The notes: generated by a model from the letters alone, not told the origin. A stretch of 64,000 bases of DNA from Rhinopithecus roxellana (GCF_007565055.1 NC_044567.1:50492260-50556259), one strand, 5' to 3'. Shown: positions 20,441-32,828, numbered from the stretch's first letter. Translations and numbers: made by a program.

Positions 20441-21964
20441 TTTTTCACTCTGTCATTAGTACCTGAATACTTTTGTTTTCAAACCCCCAGCTCACCAGGG
20501 GTTTGGACCCCAAATTTTAAAGAAACACTATCACCCAACTCAATTCTTCTGACCATGAACAAACATCCCAAGCAGTATGAGAAATTTTAGCTGCCACGGT
20601 GCAGAGCTCTCTGAGGCCTGATATAGATTAGAAACAGAAAGAAGATTAGAGGTGCGTATATTATGGATTGTGGGCATAAGACTTGGATAAGGAGAAGATT
20701 GCATTGTACTGAGAAATGACCTCATTTGAGGTAAGGAAGAGACACTCCACTGATTGACCAGATCCCAAGATGCTAGCATGGGAGTGAAGGTGGGCTTGGA
20801 AGGGGAAAAGAAGGAACCCACGGCCTTCTTTCTGCCCTGGGTGGTACAAGAGAGTTGACGGAATTAGGGGAAGAGGAGTGTGCTCTTAGGGAACACATCC
20901 CTTGGAGGGAGAAGAGAGCCTTGGAGACGGTGAGTCCCCCTCTACTTCTGTATTTTGTGTAGAACAGACACTTCTACACCTTAGTTTCTTCAAATTCCAG
21001 GTATTGGAAACAGAAATAACAAAAACATGTATGTTTTACTACTTCAGTTTTACTGAAAATCAGGTTCCTTGACAAGCTGGCATGGGGCTGTCAGTGAGGA
21101 GTCATCCCTGTTACATCAACTTCTGGGTGCAGAGTAGCTACAGAGGGATGCAAGGGGCAAAGAGAAAGAGTTTGCGTGTTCCCATAATTATCAACCAATA
21201 GTGGAAATGGCAGAGTGACAGAATAAAGTAGGGAGGAAGGGGAGAAGTGGCCAGCAGGCACAGTGCTGGGGGAGCTGACAGTGAATGGCGCAGGGCACAG
21301 GGCTCGGGGAGAGTGGTGGAGGAGTCTGAGGAAGCACCTTGTGAACATATGTTTGAGCCTTGGAAGATGAGGTAGGTGGGATGCACAGGAAGGAGAGGGA
21401 CAGCATTCCCACCAGGGAACCTTGTTGATGCCCACAGTCCTGTGCTGCTGCTTGGCCAGCGTGGAGGACTGTCTTGAATGGCGTATGAAAATGAGGTGAA
21501 AGGTGCCATGGAGAGCACCTGCCTGGGGTGGCTACAACATCTTGCTGCTTCTGTTTACCAATCTGTCAAAGTGGAGAAATAATCCCTGTTTTATAGAAAT
21601 GTCAGGAGGATGAAATGTAGTAGTGTATGTCAAGGATCCAGCCCACTCCTTGGCATAAAATAGATGCCCTGTGAACTGTCACTTCTTACTCATTAGAAAG
21701 GGAAGGTGATGGGTCCTTGGGGCCTCTTTCATTTACATTTAAATGGGTGTTGAAAGGGATCTTGGAGCCCCTCTTGGATACAATAGAATGCCTCCATTGC
21801 ACCACACCCCAAGAGGCAGGAGATAACTCTACTGGGCACCCTGTAGGGCACCAGCTTGTCTTCTTCCTGCTGTAGTTTGCAGTAGGGAGGTCTAGGACCT
21901 GAAGATGAAGGGCAGACCAGCAGGGCTGAGGCCCCAGGTCACCCACTCTGATGGCCTCTGCCCT
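20441..21964. other. Anonymous non-coding DNA
   Basis: About 1.5 kb with no named repeat. Overlapping antisense open frames of 73, 114 and 126 codons at 21091-21518 are in pyrimidine-rich sequence and show no recognisable domain or codon structure. Confidence 0.45.
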
Positions 21965-22045
21965 GCTGCATGTGTGTGTTCATGCATGAATGTGTGTGCC
22001 TGTGCACATGTGTGTATCTGTGCTCATGTGTATAAATGTGTATCC
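21965..22045. repeat. Imperfect TG-rich tract
   Basis: Clusters of 'gtgtgtgt' with 'catgcatgaatg' interruptions; a degenerate dinucleotide microsatellite. Confidence 0.8.
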
Positions 22046-23169
22046 TTCTCAATAACCCTAAAGCCTAGAGAATGACAGACAGAGGATAGGCAAAATGAAA
22101 GCCAAAGATAATTGTCATTGATCAATCTGCTTAATGGCCTGAAAATGCCCAATAAGAGCAGGGTGCATGACTGGCTGCTGAGCCAGAGGGCTGAGGGAAT
22201 TGTCTGGGCTACTGCTCATAGTGCACTGCTTTTATTGAGGTGCCCCGTGGATAGCCGAGGCTTTCTTACTCCTGCCTCCCTGGGAGAAGGGTCGTGGATT
22301 CCAGACACCAGGGAGGTATGACATGCCACCCCCATACCTGTCACCAGTAATCTAATAGTCGCTTCCTGGCTTCATCTTTGGGCTTGGCATATGAGGACAC
22401 TCCTCATCATGAATCACAAGATGTATTTCTTAACTGTCTTCCTTTCCTTTTTGCCTCTGAGCTGTGAGTTGAAGATGAGGTGAATGTAGTATTATCAAGA
22501 TGAACAGAGTCCAGTGGAGCCTGGGGAGGGAGGCTCCATCTGGTGGCAGCCACATGTAATTCTGAGGCACCACATTTAAAAATCAAATGCACTGTGGCTT
22601 GTTTCCCAGCTCTGGAAGGTGTGGGATGTTAGGCAGCTCACTTGGTCTCTCTGAGAGGAGGCAGCAAGCATTATGATGACATCTAACAATTTCTGGTCCT
22701 TTCCAGTGCACGGTCCTTGCTAGAGCCACTAACACCCCCTGCCTGGGTTATTAAAAGATGAGCACGTGGTGTATTGTTCACTGAACAATGAATGTTATAT
22801 AGGAAGGACTTAGTAACAATATATTGAATAAATAAGTAGAAGACAAACAAGATGACTGCCTGGGGCCTCAAATCTGCAAATGCCTTATGTGGGCAAGGGT
22901 CTTTCTAAGACAGGGTCATCTAGAAACTACAGTGAACACCTTCTACATGGGCAGCCTGCACTGTGAAACTCTAGGGTCTCTATTTGTGTCAAATACAATG
23001 GGGGCTGTGCCTCTGAGGTTGCAATGTGGGGTACTAGCCAGACCTAAGAAGAATGAAGAACTCTCAATCTTTGCACTTGAGCTTATTGTTGATTCATCCA
23101 CATAACTGTGGTCTATGAAGCTATTCAACTCACACGTACAATTTTAGGAAAAGTCATGTTTGAATGATT
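22046..23169. other. Anonymous non-coding DNA
   Basis: No repeat or gene recognised with confidence. Short open frames only. Confidence 0.5.
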
Positions 23170-25420
23170 TTCATCTTTAGACACTATAAAACTGCACTGT
23201 TAAAAAATATTCTGAGAACTCATTTATGATGTTAAAACTTCAGAAAAATAGAAATAGAGGGGCTGTTCTTAACTTGATAGAATGCATCTACAAAACATTT
23301 ATACCTAACATACTCAATGCTGAAAGACTGAATACCTTCCCCCTAAGATGTGGAAGCAAAGATATCCACTCTCACCACTCATTCAACATCGTTCTGTAAG
23401 TTCTAGCCAGTGCGACAAGGCCAGAAAAGAAAATAAAAGGCATACATGTCAGAAAGGAAGAAATTAAACTAACCCTATTTGAAATTACATGATTGTCTAC
23501 ATATAAAGTACCAAAGAATACACAAAAAAACGTTCTACAACTAATCAGTGAATTCAGCAAGGTTGCAAGACAAGATCAATATGCAAAAATCAATTGTATT
23601 TCTATATACTAACAATAAACACATGGGCATTGAAATGTAGAATAAAATATTTATAGTTGCTCAAAAAATAAAATAATTACAATCTAAATATGTACAGGAC
23701 TGACTTGTATGTTCAAAACTACACATGCTGATGAGAGAAATGAAAGATCTGAAGAATGGAGAGACATACCATATTCACAGATTGAAAAACTCGACAAATC
23801 AATTATTCCCAAATTGACATACAGGTTTAATGCAATTTCTATGAAAATCCTAGTAAGGTATGTTTTTAGAAATAGATAAGATTATTCTAATATGTGTATG
23901 GAAAGGCAAAGTAACTAGAGTTGCTAAAATTATTTTGAAAAAGAGAATCAAGTGGTAGCAATCAGTCTTTTGAATTTCAGGACATTACACGGCTACGTTA
24001 ATCAAAACTCTGCAGTATTGGTAGAGGAATAGACACACAGACTAATGAAACAGAACAAAGAACCAAGAAATTGACCCACACAAATATGTCCAACAGATTT
24101 TTGACAAAATTGCAGAAGCAATTCAGTAAAGGAAGATAGATTTTGAACAAATGATGCTGGAGCAAGTGGATATCCATAGGCCAAAAGATGAACCTCAACC
24201 TAAGCCTCATTTGAACAACTAACTCAAAGTGCATCAGCGACTTTTGTGTAAATGGTAAAACTATGAAACTTAGAAAAAACAGATAAATTGTTTGAGACTT
24301 GATGCTGAAAATGTGGTCCATAAAGAAAAAATTGATAAATTGAATTTCATCAAAATTAAAACCCTTTCCTATTTGAAAGAGTCTCTTAAGAGGGAAAAAA
24401 GACAAGCTACAAAATGAGAGGAAATCCTTTCAAATTACATATTGGACAAAGGATTAGTATTTGGAATATGTAAAGAACTCTCAAAACTCATTAGTGAAAA
24501 ACAAACAATACAATGAGAAAATGGACAAAAGTTAAAAAGAGACATTTCACTGAAGAGAATATACAGATGGCAAATAAGCACATGAAAAGATGCTCAACAT
24601 CATTAGCTATTAGGAAAATGCAAATTAAAACCACAATGAGTGACGCTATCCATCTATCAGAATGAATAAAGTAAAAAAAATAGTGAGAACTCCAAATGCT
24701 GACGAGGATGGGAGAAACTGGATCACTCAGACATTACTGGCGAGCATATGAAATGCCACAGCTACCCCGGAAAGTTGCAATTTCTTAAAAAACTAAACAC
24801 ACAACTACCATATGACCCAGCAATTGCACCTCTGGGCATTTATCCCAGAGAAATGAAGACTTATGTTCACACAAAAATCAGTACGCGAATGTTGATAGCA
24901 GCTTTATTCATCGTAGTGAAAACCTGAAACAACTCAGATGTCCTAGAATGGATGCTTAAACAAATTGTGGTGTCTCCATATTATAAAATACTTCTTGGCA
25001 ATCAGAAAGAACAAACTATTGATACACAAACAACCTGGACGAATTGTCTGAGATTTATGCTGAGTGGAAAAAAAAAAGAGTCTCTCAAGGTTACATGCTG
25101 TATGATTCCATTTATATAACATTCTTGAAATGAGTTACAAAAAAGCAGAACAGATTAGTGACTCCTAAGAGTTCAGTAGGGACTGAGGAGTGGAAGAGAA
25201 GGGGCTGTGGTGATAGAGGTATTCTACCTTTTGACTGTGTCAATGCCAATGTCCAGGATGTGATATTGTACCATAGTTTTGCAAGATGTTACCATTAGGG
25301 TGAACTAGGTAAAAGGCACACGGGATCTCTCTGCACTATTTCTTATCATTTCTTACAGCTGCATGTAAATCTAAAAGTATTTTAAGGTAGAAAGTTTAAT
25401 TTTAAAATTAAAGGGGAACA
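23170..25420 (+). mobile_element. Old L1 (L1M class), 3' half of ORF2 plus 3' UTR
   Basis: Over 2 kb follows L1 ORF2 order in sense orientation: 'ctcaccactcattcaacatc', 'ttctagccagtgcgacaagg', 'ttctatatactaacaataaa', 'catatgacccagcaattgc', 'tcaaggttacatgctgtatg'. It ends with a 3' UTR of the old type, 'gcatgtaaatctaaaagtat'. The reading frame is broken by many stops and indels, and the 5' part (promoter, ORF1, endonuclease domain) is absent. It therefore cannot make a working protein. Confidence 0.92.
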
Positions 25421-25424
25421 AAAT

Positions 25425-25725
25425 CTACACATGTGACAAAATTCTGTATAAACACACACACACAAACACACACACACACACACACACGAGTGTCTGCTAA
25501 ACTGGTGAGATCTGAGTAAAGTCTATAATCTAGCTAATTGTATTGGTTTAGTTAAGTGTATTGTGCCACTGTCAATTTCCTGGTTTTGATCATTTGTTAT
25601 GTTATATAAAGTGTTGAGAGAAGCCGGGTGAGTGATAAGTATATAGAACTTTTTGTATTAGTTCTGCAGTGTCTTGTGAGTGTATAATTATTTCAAAATT
25701 TAAAAAAAAAAAGGCTTTAAAAGGT
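25425..25725 (+). mobile_element. Second old L1 3' UTR with internal CA repeat
   Basis: After the first L1 ends, a second sense-strand L1M-type 3' UTR follows: 'aactggtgagatctgagtaa', 'tgtcaatttcctggttttg', and a terminal 'aattatttcaaaattt' plus A11. A (CA)n run at 25452-25487 sits inside it. Two L1 tails in series suggest one L1 inserted beside or within another. Confidence 0.7.
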
Positions 25726-26719
25726 ACCAAGAACAGAAAAGAAACCATTTATTATGGAGCCAAATGTAAAATTCCAGCACTGACAGTTCTGTTAGAACAG
25801 TCGCCACTCGTCTTGACGTGCATTCGCAAGCTGCCCTGTGAGTGCTGTAAATTGCAAATAAAGTCAATTAGGACTCACCACCGGGCAGCTGGAATGATGC
25901 TTCCTCTAGTGCAGCCTCAGAGAGCTTACTTACACCACTCATTTCAGACCACACATCAGGAGAGCAAGGCTTTGAATTTGCCCCCTCTAGAGCCCACACT
26001 CGTACTTCTGCACCATATGGCAAGGTTGCGTCAGGCAGAGCTTGTCCTCAAGAAGCTGACAGTCTGCTGTGGAGAGAGGTGGGCAGTAAGACACATGCTC
26101 CAGCTGTAGCCATGTCCCTGTCTGGACCAGTTAACTCAATTCAGTTCCAACTTGCAGACAGCTTCTTCAAGCCAATCAGACATCAGAGAAATAAAAAGGA
26201 TGTGACAAAAGAGAGTGAGGTGGAGAATACAGTCTCCCACTCCTGGACAAACAGCTCTGGGAAAGTTTGCACTTGGAGGCAGATGGGGAAGAAGCCAACA
26301 CATCATCCCGCTGTGGTGTGGCAGGAATCCCAGAAAGGCGTGTGTGCATGTGCATGCGTGTGTGTGAGTGAGTGCTGCTGTAACAGAAGGGCCTCATCTG
26401 TCTGCCCATCTGTGAAATGGGGAGGCTGCCAAAATTCCTGTTTCCCTGGGTTCTAACAGACTCCCAGCAAGAATGGAAAATAAGATATTGGGGCTGATAT
26501 TTAGGTCCTAGGACAATAGGATCAGGATCTAGGGATGTGAGGAGGAACAGAGGCTGCTCTCAGTCTTTCTGTAAGTGCCCCACGTGGACAGGAGCCTAAT
26601 CCAAAACAGGAGAGACAGGAGGGCTAACTGTTTTTTTGCTGGACTCTGCCTGGAGATTCTGATTGAATAGGCCTAGGACACTTAAATGTCTTCAGATCCA
26701 TCTCAAGCTCTTGTGCAAG
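25726..26719. other. Anonymous DNA, first 150 bp possibly conserved
   Basis: No named repeat. Within 25740-25880 there are several CpGs and words such as 'ctgtaaattgcaaataaagt', unlike the repeats around it. A short TG-rich run lies at 26336-26376. A 146-codon open frame spans 25669-26109 but starts inside the L1 tail and has no known domain. Confidence 0.45.
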
Positions 26720-26970
26720 AGGCATTAATAGTAGCCAACATGCATTGAGTAGTAGTTATCTGCCAGGTAGGTTTTAAGCACTTTATGTACCTGATCTTAT
26801 TCAATCTCGCAATAACTCTGTGGGCAGATTATAGTATTACCTCTGATTTACAAATGAGGAAGTTGAGGTGCAGACAGTTCAATTTCCCTGCATAAAGTCA
26901 CACGTTAGTGGCAGAGCTGAGATTGTAATTTCCAGCTCCAGAACTCATGCTTTTAATCACAACTATAGAA
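26720..26970 (-). mobile_element. MIR SINE, well preserved
   Basis: Antisense MIR: 'tagccaacatgcattgag', 'ttaagcactttatgtacctg', 'caataactctgtgggcag', 'tttacaaatgaggaagttg', 'agtggcagagctgagattg'. Confidence 0.88.
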
Positions 26971-27294
26971 TCCCTCCTTCTGCTATTTGCTTTCCTGCTG
27001 GCCTAACCTGAGAAAGTCAGGGCCAGTCACCCCTCAACTCTGTTGCTGATCCAAGTTGCAACACAGGTGGGAGGAGACCCTTCCTTCTGTCTCAGGAAAG
27101 CTGCTGCCTTGGCAGTGAGAGGAATGCAGCATTTATGCAGTTTGCATGTGTGCCTCTGTTTCACAAACTCTCCAGTGCACACCAATAGCACTGCCAGTGA
27201 CTGATGAGGAAATATGGTCTAGACCACCAGAGACTTGAAGGACCAAATTCCAGGGGATGAGAAACACACTTGGCCTGGTAAAACTGAAAGGGAT
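26971..27294. other. Anonymous non-coding DNA
   Basis: No repeat or gene recognised. Confidence 0.5.
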
Positions 27295-27475
27295 AGGGGT
27301 TGGTATCAAGAGATTTGGAATCCAATTCCAATTCTGCCATTTCCTGGCAAATGATCTTGGTATGCTTTTACTCTCTTCATGCCTTAGCTACATGTTCTAA
27401 AAAAGATAATAGCATCTTTGACCCTCAAAGGTATTATAAAGATAAAGTGCTGCACTACAAAAGGCTTTACATCCT
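27295..27475 (+). mobile_element. MIR SINE fragment
   Basis: Sense MIR-like order: 'ccaattctgccatttcctgg', 'tgatcttggtatgcttt', then 'ggtattataaagataaagtg'. Strongly diverged. Confidence 0.6.
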
Positions 27476-27589
27476 AAGCTTTATTCAAATGGATGGAACC
27501 ATTGTCGTGATTTCCAGGGTAAAGGAAACTGGAGATTCAGATAATGGAGAAGAGCTTGCTGGCCTTCTTCCCTGCTCTCTATTGGCAAA

Positions 27590-27735
27590 GGGGCTGCCTT
27601 TAGATTTCTGCTCTGACACCACCTAATCAGTGAGGCCTCCCTAACTATAGCATTTAAAATAGCATCACCCCACCCTGGCACCTCTCCTATATCCTTTCTG
27701 TCCTTTAGTATTTATCATCATTTGACCTCACTGTT
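27590..27735 (+). mobile_element. L2 LINE 3' fragment
   Basis: Contains 'ctgctctgacaccaccta', 'gtgaggcctccctaacta' and 'tttagtatttatcatcattt', the order found in L2 3' regions. Confidence 0.6.
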
Positions 27736-28177
27736 TTAGGGGGAGGATTACGTAAAACAATGTATAACACATCTAAAAATTTTACGAGCTCAGCACATAT
27801 TATTTACTGGGGTAGAGGGAACTCTTTCTCCATGCAATTTAAAAAATGCTTAACTGGTGTAGTCTCCTGGAATGAGTATTTTGCCCTCAGCCTCACAGAA
27901 CAGAAGCTAGGTCAATTACACCTTCTTGTCTGCCTGGCTCCAGGCCAGTCAATGATCTCCCATCTCAGGCACTTGGTATTGTTCTTTTATTAGTTTCTGA
28001 AGTTCCAGTTTCCCAGAAGCCTAAGGAAGCAATGGATTGCTTTGGCCACCTTCCCGGTCTTTTAGTTGGGAAGTATTTGCTTCATTTCAGAACTTGTGAT
28101 ATAGAAGAAGAAACATGGAATCTGGAACCCCCCAGAGCTGAGGTGAGGACTTAGTTCTACCACTTATGATCTGTAAA
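27736..28177. other. Anonymous non-coding DNA
   Basis: No repeat or gene recognised. Confidence 0.45.
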
Positions 28178-28211
<34 letters not shown>

Positions 28212-28212
28212 T
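28178..28212. repeat. (ATT)n microsatellite
   Basis: About 11 uninterrupted ATT units. Confidence 0.95.
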
Positions 28213-28224
28213 AAATATGTGATA

Positions 28225-28560
28225 ACTAAGGGTTATGTATTTCCTGAAATATGTAGGCATTGTGCAGGACAATCTGTGTACATAATCTCATTTGTTCCTT
28301 TAAACAACCCAGAAAGGCAAACATTATACCCTTTCTGCAGATTAGGAAACTGAAGTTTACAAAGTGAAAAAGTTGGAGCTGATCTCAGATCCATCAAAAT
28401 CAATGGATGCAGTTCTTTCTACTAAATTTAATATTCTCTGTGAGCCTCATTTTTCTCATCTACATAATGGGTCTATCAATATTTGTCTCAGAGAGGTACT
28501 GTAATGATAAAGTAAGGTGTTGTCTGGGTAGAACAAGGTACTTAGTAGGAGTTGGAGCTG
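28225..28560. mobile_element. Two adjoining MIR-like fragments in opposite orientation
   Basis: The left piece (to about 28400) is antisense ('ctttctgcagattaggaaac'); the right piece (from about 28425) is sense ('gtgagcctcatttttctc', 'ctacataatgggtctatc'). Both are short and diverged. Confidence 0.55.
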
Positions 28561-29216
28561 TGCAGAATCTCTCTTCCTTCCCCCAATCCCTGAAGGAAAG
28601 TGAGCACATCAAAAGAGCTCACTAGAGCTTTTAGTTGAGGACACAGAGGTCAAGAGGAGACCAATAATTTGCAGAAGCAGAAGTGAAACTCAATATTTTT
28701 CCTCTTTAACAGAAACTCTGAGCAGCTCTTTCTCCCCTAAGCACGTCTGAACTGGGTAAGGAATGACTAGGAGGCCTTTGTAGCTCTGTGCTTGGCTTCT
28801 TGGCTCTGAGCCTTAATCAATAACCTACTCCCGATCTGTAAGACATAAAATCTCAAGGAGTGACATACTTTCCTTCTTCAGAATAGTTCTTGGAATTCCC
28901 ATGGTCTAGCAATGTGATGTCAGATGATGAGATAGGCCTGGGAGGCAAGGGCAACATTATTCGTAGACACCATTGTGTAAAATGTCTTTGCATCTCTTAG
29001 AGTCTTGAAGTCAATGTGTTTGGCACAATTAGCTGACTTTGATTTGGGATCCAGAGCTCTGAGACTAAAATTACTCCCAAGTTTACTAGAAATAAGTCCA
29101 CACTAAATGAAGTACAATTCAGAAAAATTAAGAAATGTGATAAAACAGGCCACAAGAAGCTCTACAGGATGCTAAGCCAGCCATAGAATGAGTTTTTCTT
29201 GGTCAAAAAGAAGATG
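28561..29216. other. Anonymous non-coding DNA
   Basis: No repeat or gene recognised. Confidence 0.5.
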
Positions 29217-29365
29217 GCTTGGCTGGCACCATGGCTCATGCTTATAATCCTGGCACTTTGGAAGTTTGAGGTGGGAGGATCGCTTGAGACCAGGAGTTTG
29301 AGACCAGCCTGGGCAACAAAATGAGACTCATCTCTATAAAAAAATAAAACAACAAAAAAAGAAGA
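29217..29365 (+). mobile_element. FLAM (free left Alu monomer)
   Basis: A single sense Alu left arm: 'ggctggcaccatggctc', 'tttgaggtgggaggatcgc', 'gagaccagcctgggcaac', then an A-rich tail. The word aaaaagaaga precedes it (near 29206) and recurs at the end of the tail, a plausible target duplication. The right arm is absent and the tail is in the normal place, so it is a true monomer rather than a broken dimer. Confidence 0.88.
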
Positions 29366-29529
29366 CCTCCTAAGTCTTGAAAAAGCAGTCTTGAGCAGTG
29401 TCTTGACAGGCTCCTCTCTCAATCCCCCACTGGATCCACCACACCCCATACACTGGGACAAGTGGTAGCCCTTTTAGAATAGTTTTCTAGCTCCATGGTG
29501 ATTCTACTTTCATCACAGTGTTGTCAAAG

Positions 29530-29690
29530 CACCAGACAGACCTGGTGCCTAGGGAAAAGCCCTTCGGCTCTACAGACCTCAATTAAGCCTACCTGTAAAA
29601 CTGGAGTAATTTCGTTGCCTTGGAGATTACTGTGAGAGTTAGGTCTCTAAAGCACCTGGCACAATGCCTTACATGTTGTCATTGCTTCCT
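29530..29690 (+). mobile_element. MIR SINE 3' part
   Basis: Sense MIR: 'acctgtaaaactggagtaat', 'gagattactgtgagagttag', 'gcacctggcacaatgcc'. Confidence 0.7.
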
Positions 29691-30485
29691 GTTTCTCCTC
29701 CAATTTTTCCCACCAGTTTCTCAATTCCTAATGCCAGAAATCCCAGAAGTCTGTCTGGGCTATTGCTCTGATTCAGATTCATCCACCTTCCTAGATGCTG
29801 AAGAATGGCCTGCCTACTGCATTCCTTCTAGCTGCCATTGGAATTAATCTGTGTCAATTTCCTACCCACCCCAGCTCCAAGCACTGACACTGCAATCTCT
29901 AATTTGCTCTTGGGCTTCACAGTCTTGCTTGTCTATCTTGGGCTAACAACTCCATCTGAACATTCTTGAATTGCATGACTGCTCCAGGAGACCCTGTCCC
30001 TTAATTACCCTGTCTAGTCCATCCTGTTCAGATCTGGGTGTGATTACTGCTATGATGGCTGATTCTAATAATAGAGTAATGATGAACCATGATGCAACAC
30101 ATTGAATATTGAGTGTTCTTTCTATTCAGTCCCCATGTAGAAAAAAATCTTAATGAGTTCTCCATATCTATCACGAAGAGAGAGAAGTTTTCTTTCTTTT
30201 AAGCTTCTCAAGTTGGGTTGAAGACTTAACTCAGCGATCTTATTCCTGATTCAGAAGTGTCAACACTTCTGAGTTTTGGGAGGATAGTATTATGATATAT
30301 GTTTTCTGTTGTTTGTTTTTGGAAGCAGCATGCCATACTGGAAGTAGAAAGAGCCCTTAGGATATCTGTAACACTTACCCCAGAAGATCTAGTCGTGAGA
30401 GTCTCTCCTAGAAACTAAACTTGAGAGGGAAGGCTTTATGCTCAGAGAAGCTCATAATCATATTATGGGATTATAGCAAAACAAA
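29691..30485. other. Anonymous non-coding DNA
   Basis: No repeat or gene recognised. The last part may belong to an old L1 fragment that surrounds the CA repeat at 30486. Confidence 0.45.
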
Positions 30486-30511
30486 ACACACACACACACA
30501 CACACACACAA
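30486..30511. repeat. (CA)n microsatellite
   Basis: Thirteen uninterrupted CA units. It is followed by a purine-rich GA tract at 30570-30618 ('agagagagacagagagatag'). Confidence 0.95.
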
Positions 30512-30690
30512 ATGACTTAAATCTTCAACAATAAGATAAAGGTTAAGTAAAGAACATATAATCTCCAAAAAGAGAGAGACAGAGAGATAGAGGGGGAGGG
30601 AAGGAGAGAGAAAGAGAATCAGATTGACACGAGACTTTTTATAAATGACATGAAGACCATGTTAATGGAAATAAGGTCATAGGCTCAATT
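30512..30690 (+). mobile_element. Possible old L1 3' fragment
   Basis: 'aagataaaggttaagtaaag' and 'tttttataaatgacatgaag' resemble late L1M ORF2 or its 3' UTR, but divergence and the GA tract prevent a firm alignment. Confidence 0.3.
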
Positions 30691-30879
30691 CTCACATTAA
30701 AGCATCAGCTTCTTGGCTTGCTTTTATCTCTAAGTATGTCCTTGTCCCCCAACATTGCGAATGGCCTAAGACCAACACATTCCTATTTCTGGAACAGAAC
30801 TCAAAGCATGTCTGCAAGGGTCCACCCCAACAAGTCTGATGTATGCCCACTGCACTTAGTGGGCACCTCCAAACCTGCC

Positions 30880-31150
30880 TGAAAACCTCTGCTCTGAGGC
30901 TTTCCATATGCCAGTCTCTCCGTCTGGAATATGCTCCCTATTCCTTCTTCAAGTCTCATTTTAGAAGTCTTTTCCTCCAGGAAGGCCTCCTGGAACCTCC
31001 AAGCCTGTGTCTTGTGTTCCTCCTCTGTGTTTTCATAACACCCTGTGCTCCCCTGTGGAGGATCTTTATTCCCTCCTGAGTTATAATCATCTGTTTACTT
31101 ACTTGTTTCTCTAACAAGCTTATTTTCCATGGGTCCAAAGCCCTAGACAA
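30880..31150 (+). mobile_element. L2 LINE 3' region
   Basis: Typical L2 blocks in order: 'tccgtctggaatatgctcc', 'tcaagtctcattttagaag', 'tccaggaaggcctcctgg', 'gagttataatcatctgttta'. Confidence 0.85.
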
Positions 31151-32076
31151 ACTCTCTTTTCAATAACCCTGAGTGTTGCTGAAATCAAAAGGCTATGAAG
31201 AGGTAGGAGTCTTGTGAAGGTGTTGTTGGGAAAGAGGATTGTTCAGATATGGGTAAGCCACTGAAAGATGTCTTGATGGTTCATCTGAACATGGGCTGGG
31301 AACCTGAAGCAGATACAGAGAGCAAGACGACCATGCTGGAACAATGAGGACAGGGAGGATGGGCAGAGTGGCTAGGGAGACGGAGGTCTTGGATGAACGT
31401 CTGAGATAGAAAATGTCCCTCTGGCAGCTCATGTGTGCTCTCCTGATCACATGCTCTGACATGGCAGGCCCCAGCCCATTCTCCTTATGAATGACACTCG
31501 CTGGGAACGCCTGCTTGGCACACACAACCCAGTCTGCAAGAGAGAGTGGTCCAAACCCCCCATCCTGGGCTGTGGTGCTTGGAAGATGCAACACACAGAC
31601 TGGCTAGGATGCAGTTACTGCATCTTTCTGGCTGGTTGGCAAGCGAAGTTCCCACTGCCTTTCTCCCCAGGCCTGAACCCATTATGACAATGGAGCCATT
31701 GTTCTGAGGGGCCATGAGGCAGCTGGGACTGGCCGACCCTATACCGACTCCTCACATCTCAGAAGTCAAGCCCTCAGACAGAGCAAGCAAAGTGATAAAA
31801 TTCAGCGGGAAGCAGGACAGAATATTGGGGGTCCTGAGCCAGCTTCTTCCTCTCAGTTCTGTCTCGCGATGGGAATGAATAATCACCCCAATTACAGAGC
31901 AACCTGAAGGAGACAAAATCACTTAACTAAATGAGGTGCCTGGGGAATGGAAGGTGGGAGCAGTCTGCAGTGATTTTGGCAGAAACTTCTGGGCCAGCTC
32001 CCCTGAAAGCTTGTATCAAAACAAGCAATATGATTATCAGAGTTCCAAGTCAGCTGCCTCAGATACCTTTGGCAGT

Positions 32077-32080
<4 letters not shown>
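31151..32080. other. Anonymous non-coding DNA
   Basis: No named repeat. A 133-codon antisense open frame (31193-31594) has no recognisable domain. Confidence 0.45.

Positions 32081-32111
<31 letters not shown>
32081..32111. repeat. Isolated poly(A) run, 31 bases
   Basis: Pure A31 preceded by 'ctttggcagtttct', with no SINE or LINE body that I can identify upstream. It could be the tail of an unrecognised retrocopy on the + strand or a simple homopolymer. Confidence 0.9.
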
Positions 32112-32115
<4 letters not shown>

Positions 32116-32394
32116 GCTGCATAATTGTCATCTCCAGGATGTTTAGAAAAGCAAACGCTGGATTAAACTTAGTTGGAATCCAACCGCGATCTAATAAAGG
32201 CATGATCAGAATATAGGGAAGTGTTCTCAAGTTAATCAGAGCCTGGGGGAAGTGTGGACTTGGCTGTCTTCTTCCAACAACTCCTCAGGGATATAATTAG
32301 CTCCTACTACTTGGGACACATGCCCTCTGCCTACTACAATAAGCCAGTCCAGAGATGCAAACCATGACAAAGACTTTGGGCTGAAGGCCTGAAT

Positions 32395-32460
32395 AGCCCT
32401 CACCTGAGCCCTCACCTGAGCCCTCACCTGAGCCCTCACCTGAGCCCTCACCTGAGCCTG
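32395..32460. repeat. 12-bp minisatellite
   Basis: Five perfect units of agccctcacctg (32395-32454) and a partial sixth. On the minus strand it encodes a short Arg-Ala-Gln-Val repeat, an artefact of the array. Confidence 0.97.
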
Positions 32461-32828
32461 CTATTCCATCTCATACATGCTGCTCAGAGCCTGGGCTTCC
32501 ATCTGGGCTCAGTTCAATTTTCTACTCCTTGGAAGTGGCCTGAGCCAAGAGCACAGTGAAAAGCAAGACAAGACAACTAAGTCTGATACTAAACCAGAGA
32601 GGGACAGAGGTCCCTGCACTCGTCAAAAGGCTGGATGATCTTGAGTGAGCCAGGAAGCAAAGGATAGGAATCCAAATTCCTTTTGGCAAATGGGGAAAGT
32701 TTGTGCAGTCCTCCTTCACGAGGTGTTAGTGTGTGGTTTAAAAAAAAGCCTTTCAGACATTGATTCTGTCCTTCTTCTGTTAGTCCACCTAAGGCAGCAG
32801 TTTGCTCTGGAATGGGAGAGCAGGCATG
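32461..32828. other. Anonymous non-coding DNA
   Basis: No repeat or gene recognised. Confidence 0.5.

Noticed and set aside
19820..20730. Similar words 'cattgtactgagaaa' at about 19834 and 20703 as another duplication
   Set aside because: Similarity covers only about 25 bp and does not extend, so chance or a decayed repeat is more likely.
25669..26109. 146-codon + strand open frame
   Set aside because: It begins in an L1 tail and poly(A), has no known domain and no exon structure; the length is possible by chance.
32395..32460. Possible CRISPR-like array
   Set aside because: 12-bp units are directly adjacent with no spacers, in mammalian DNA.
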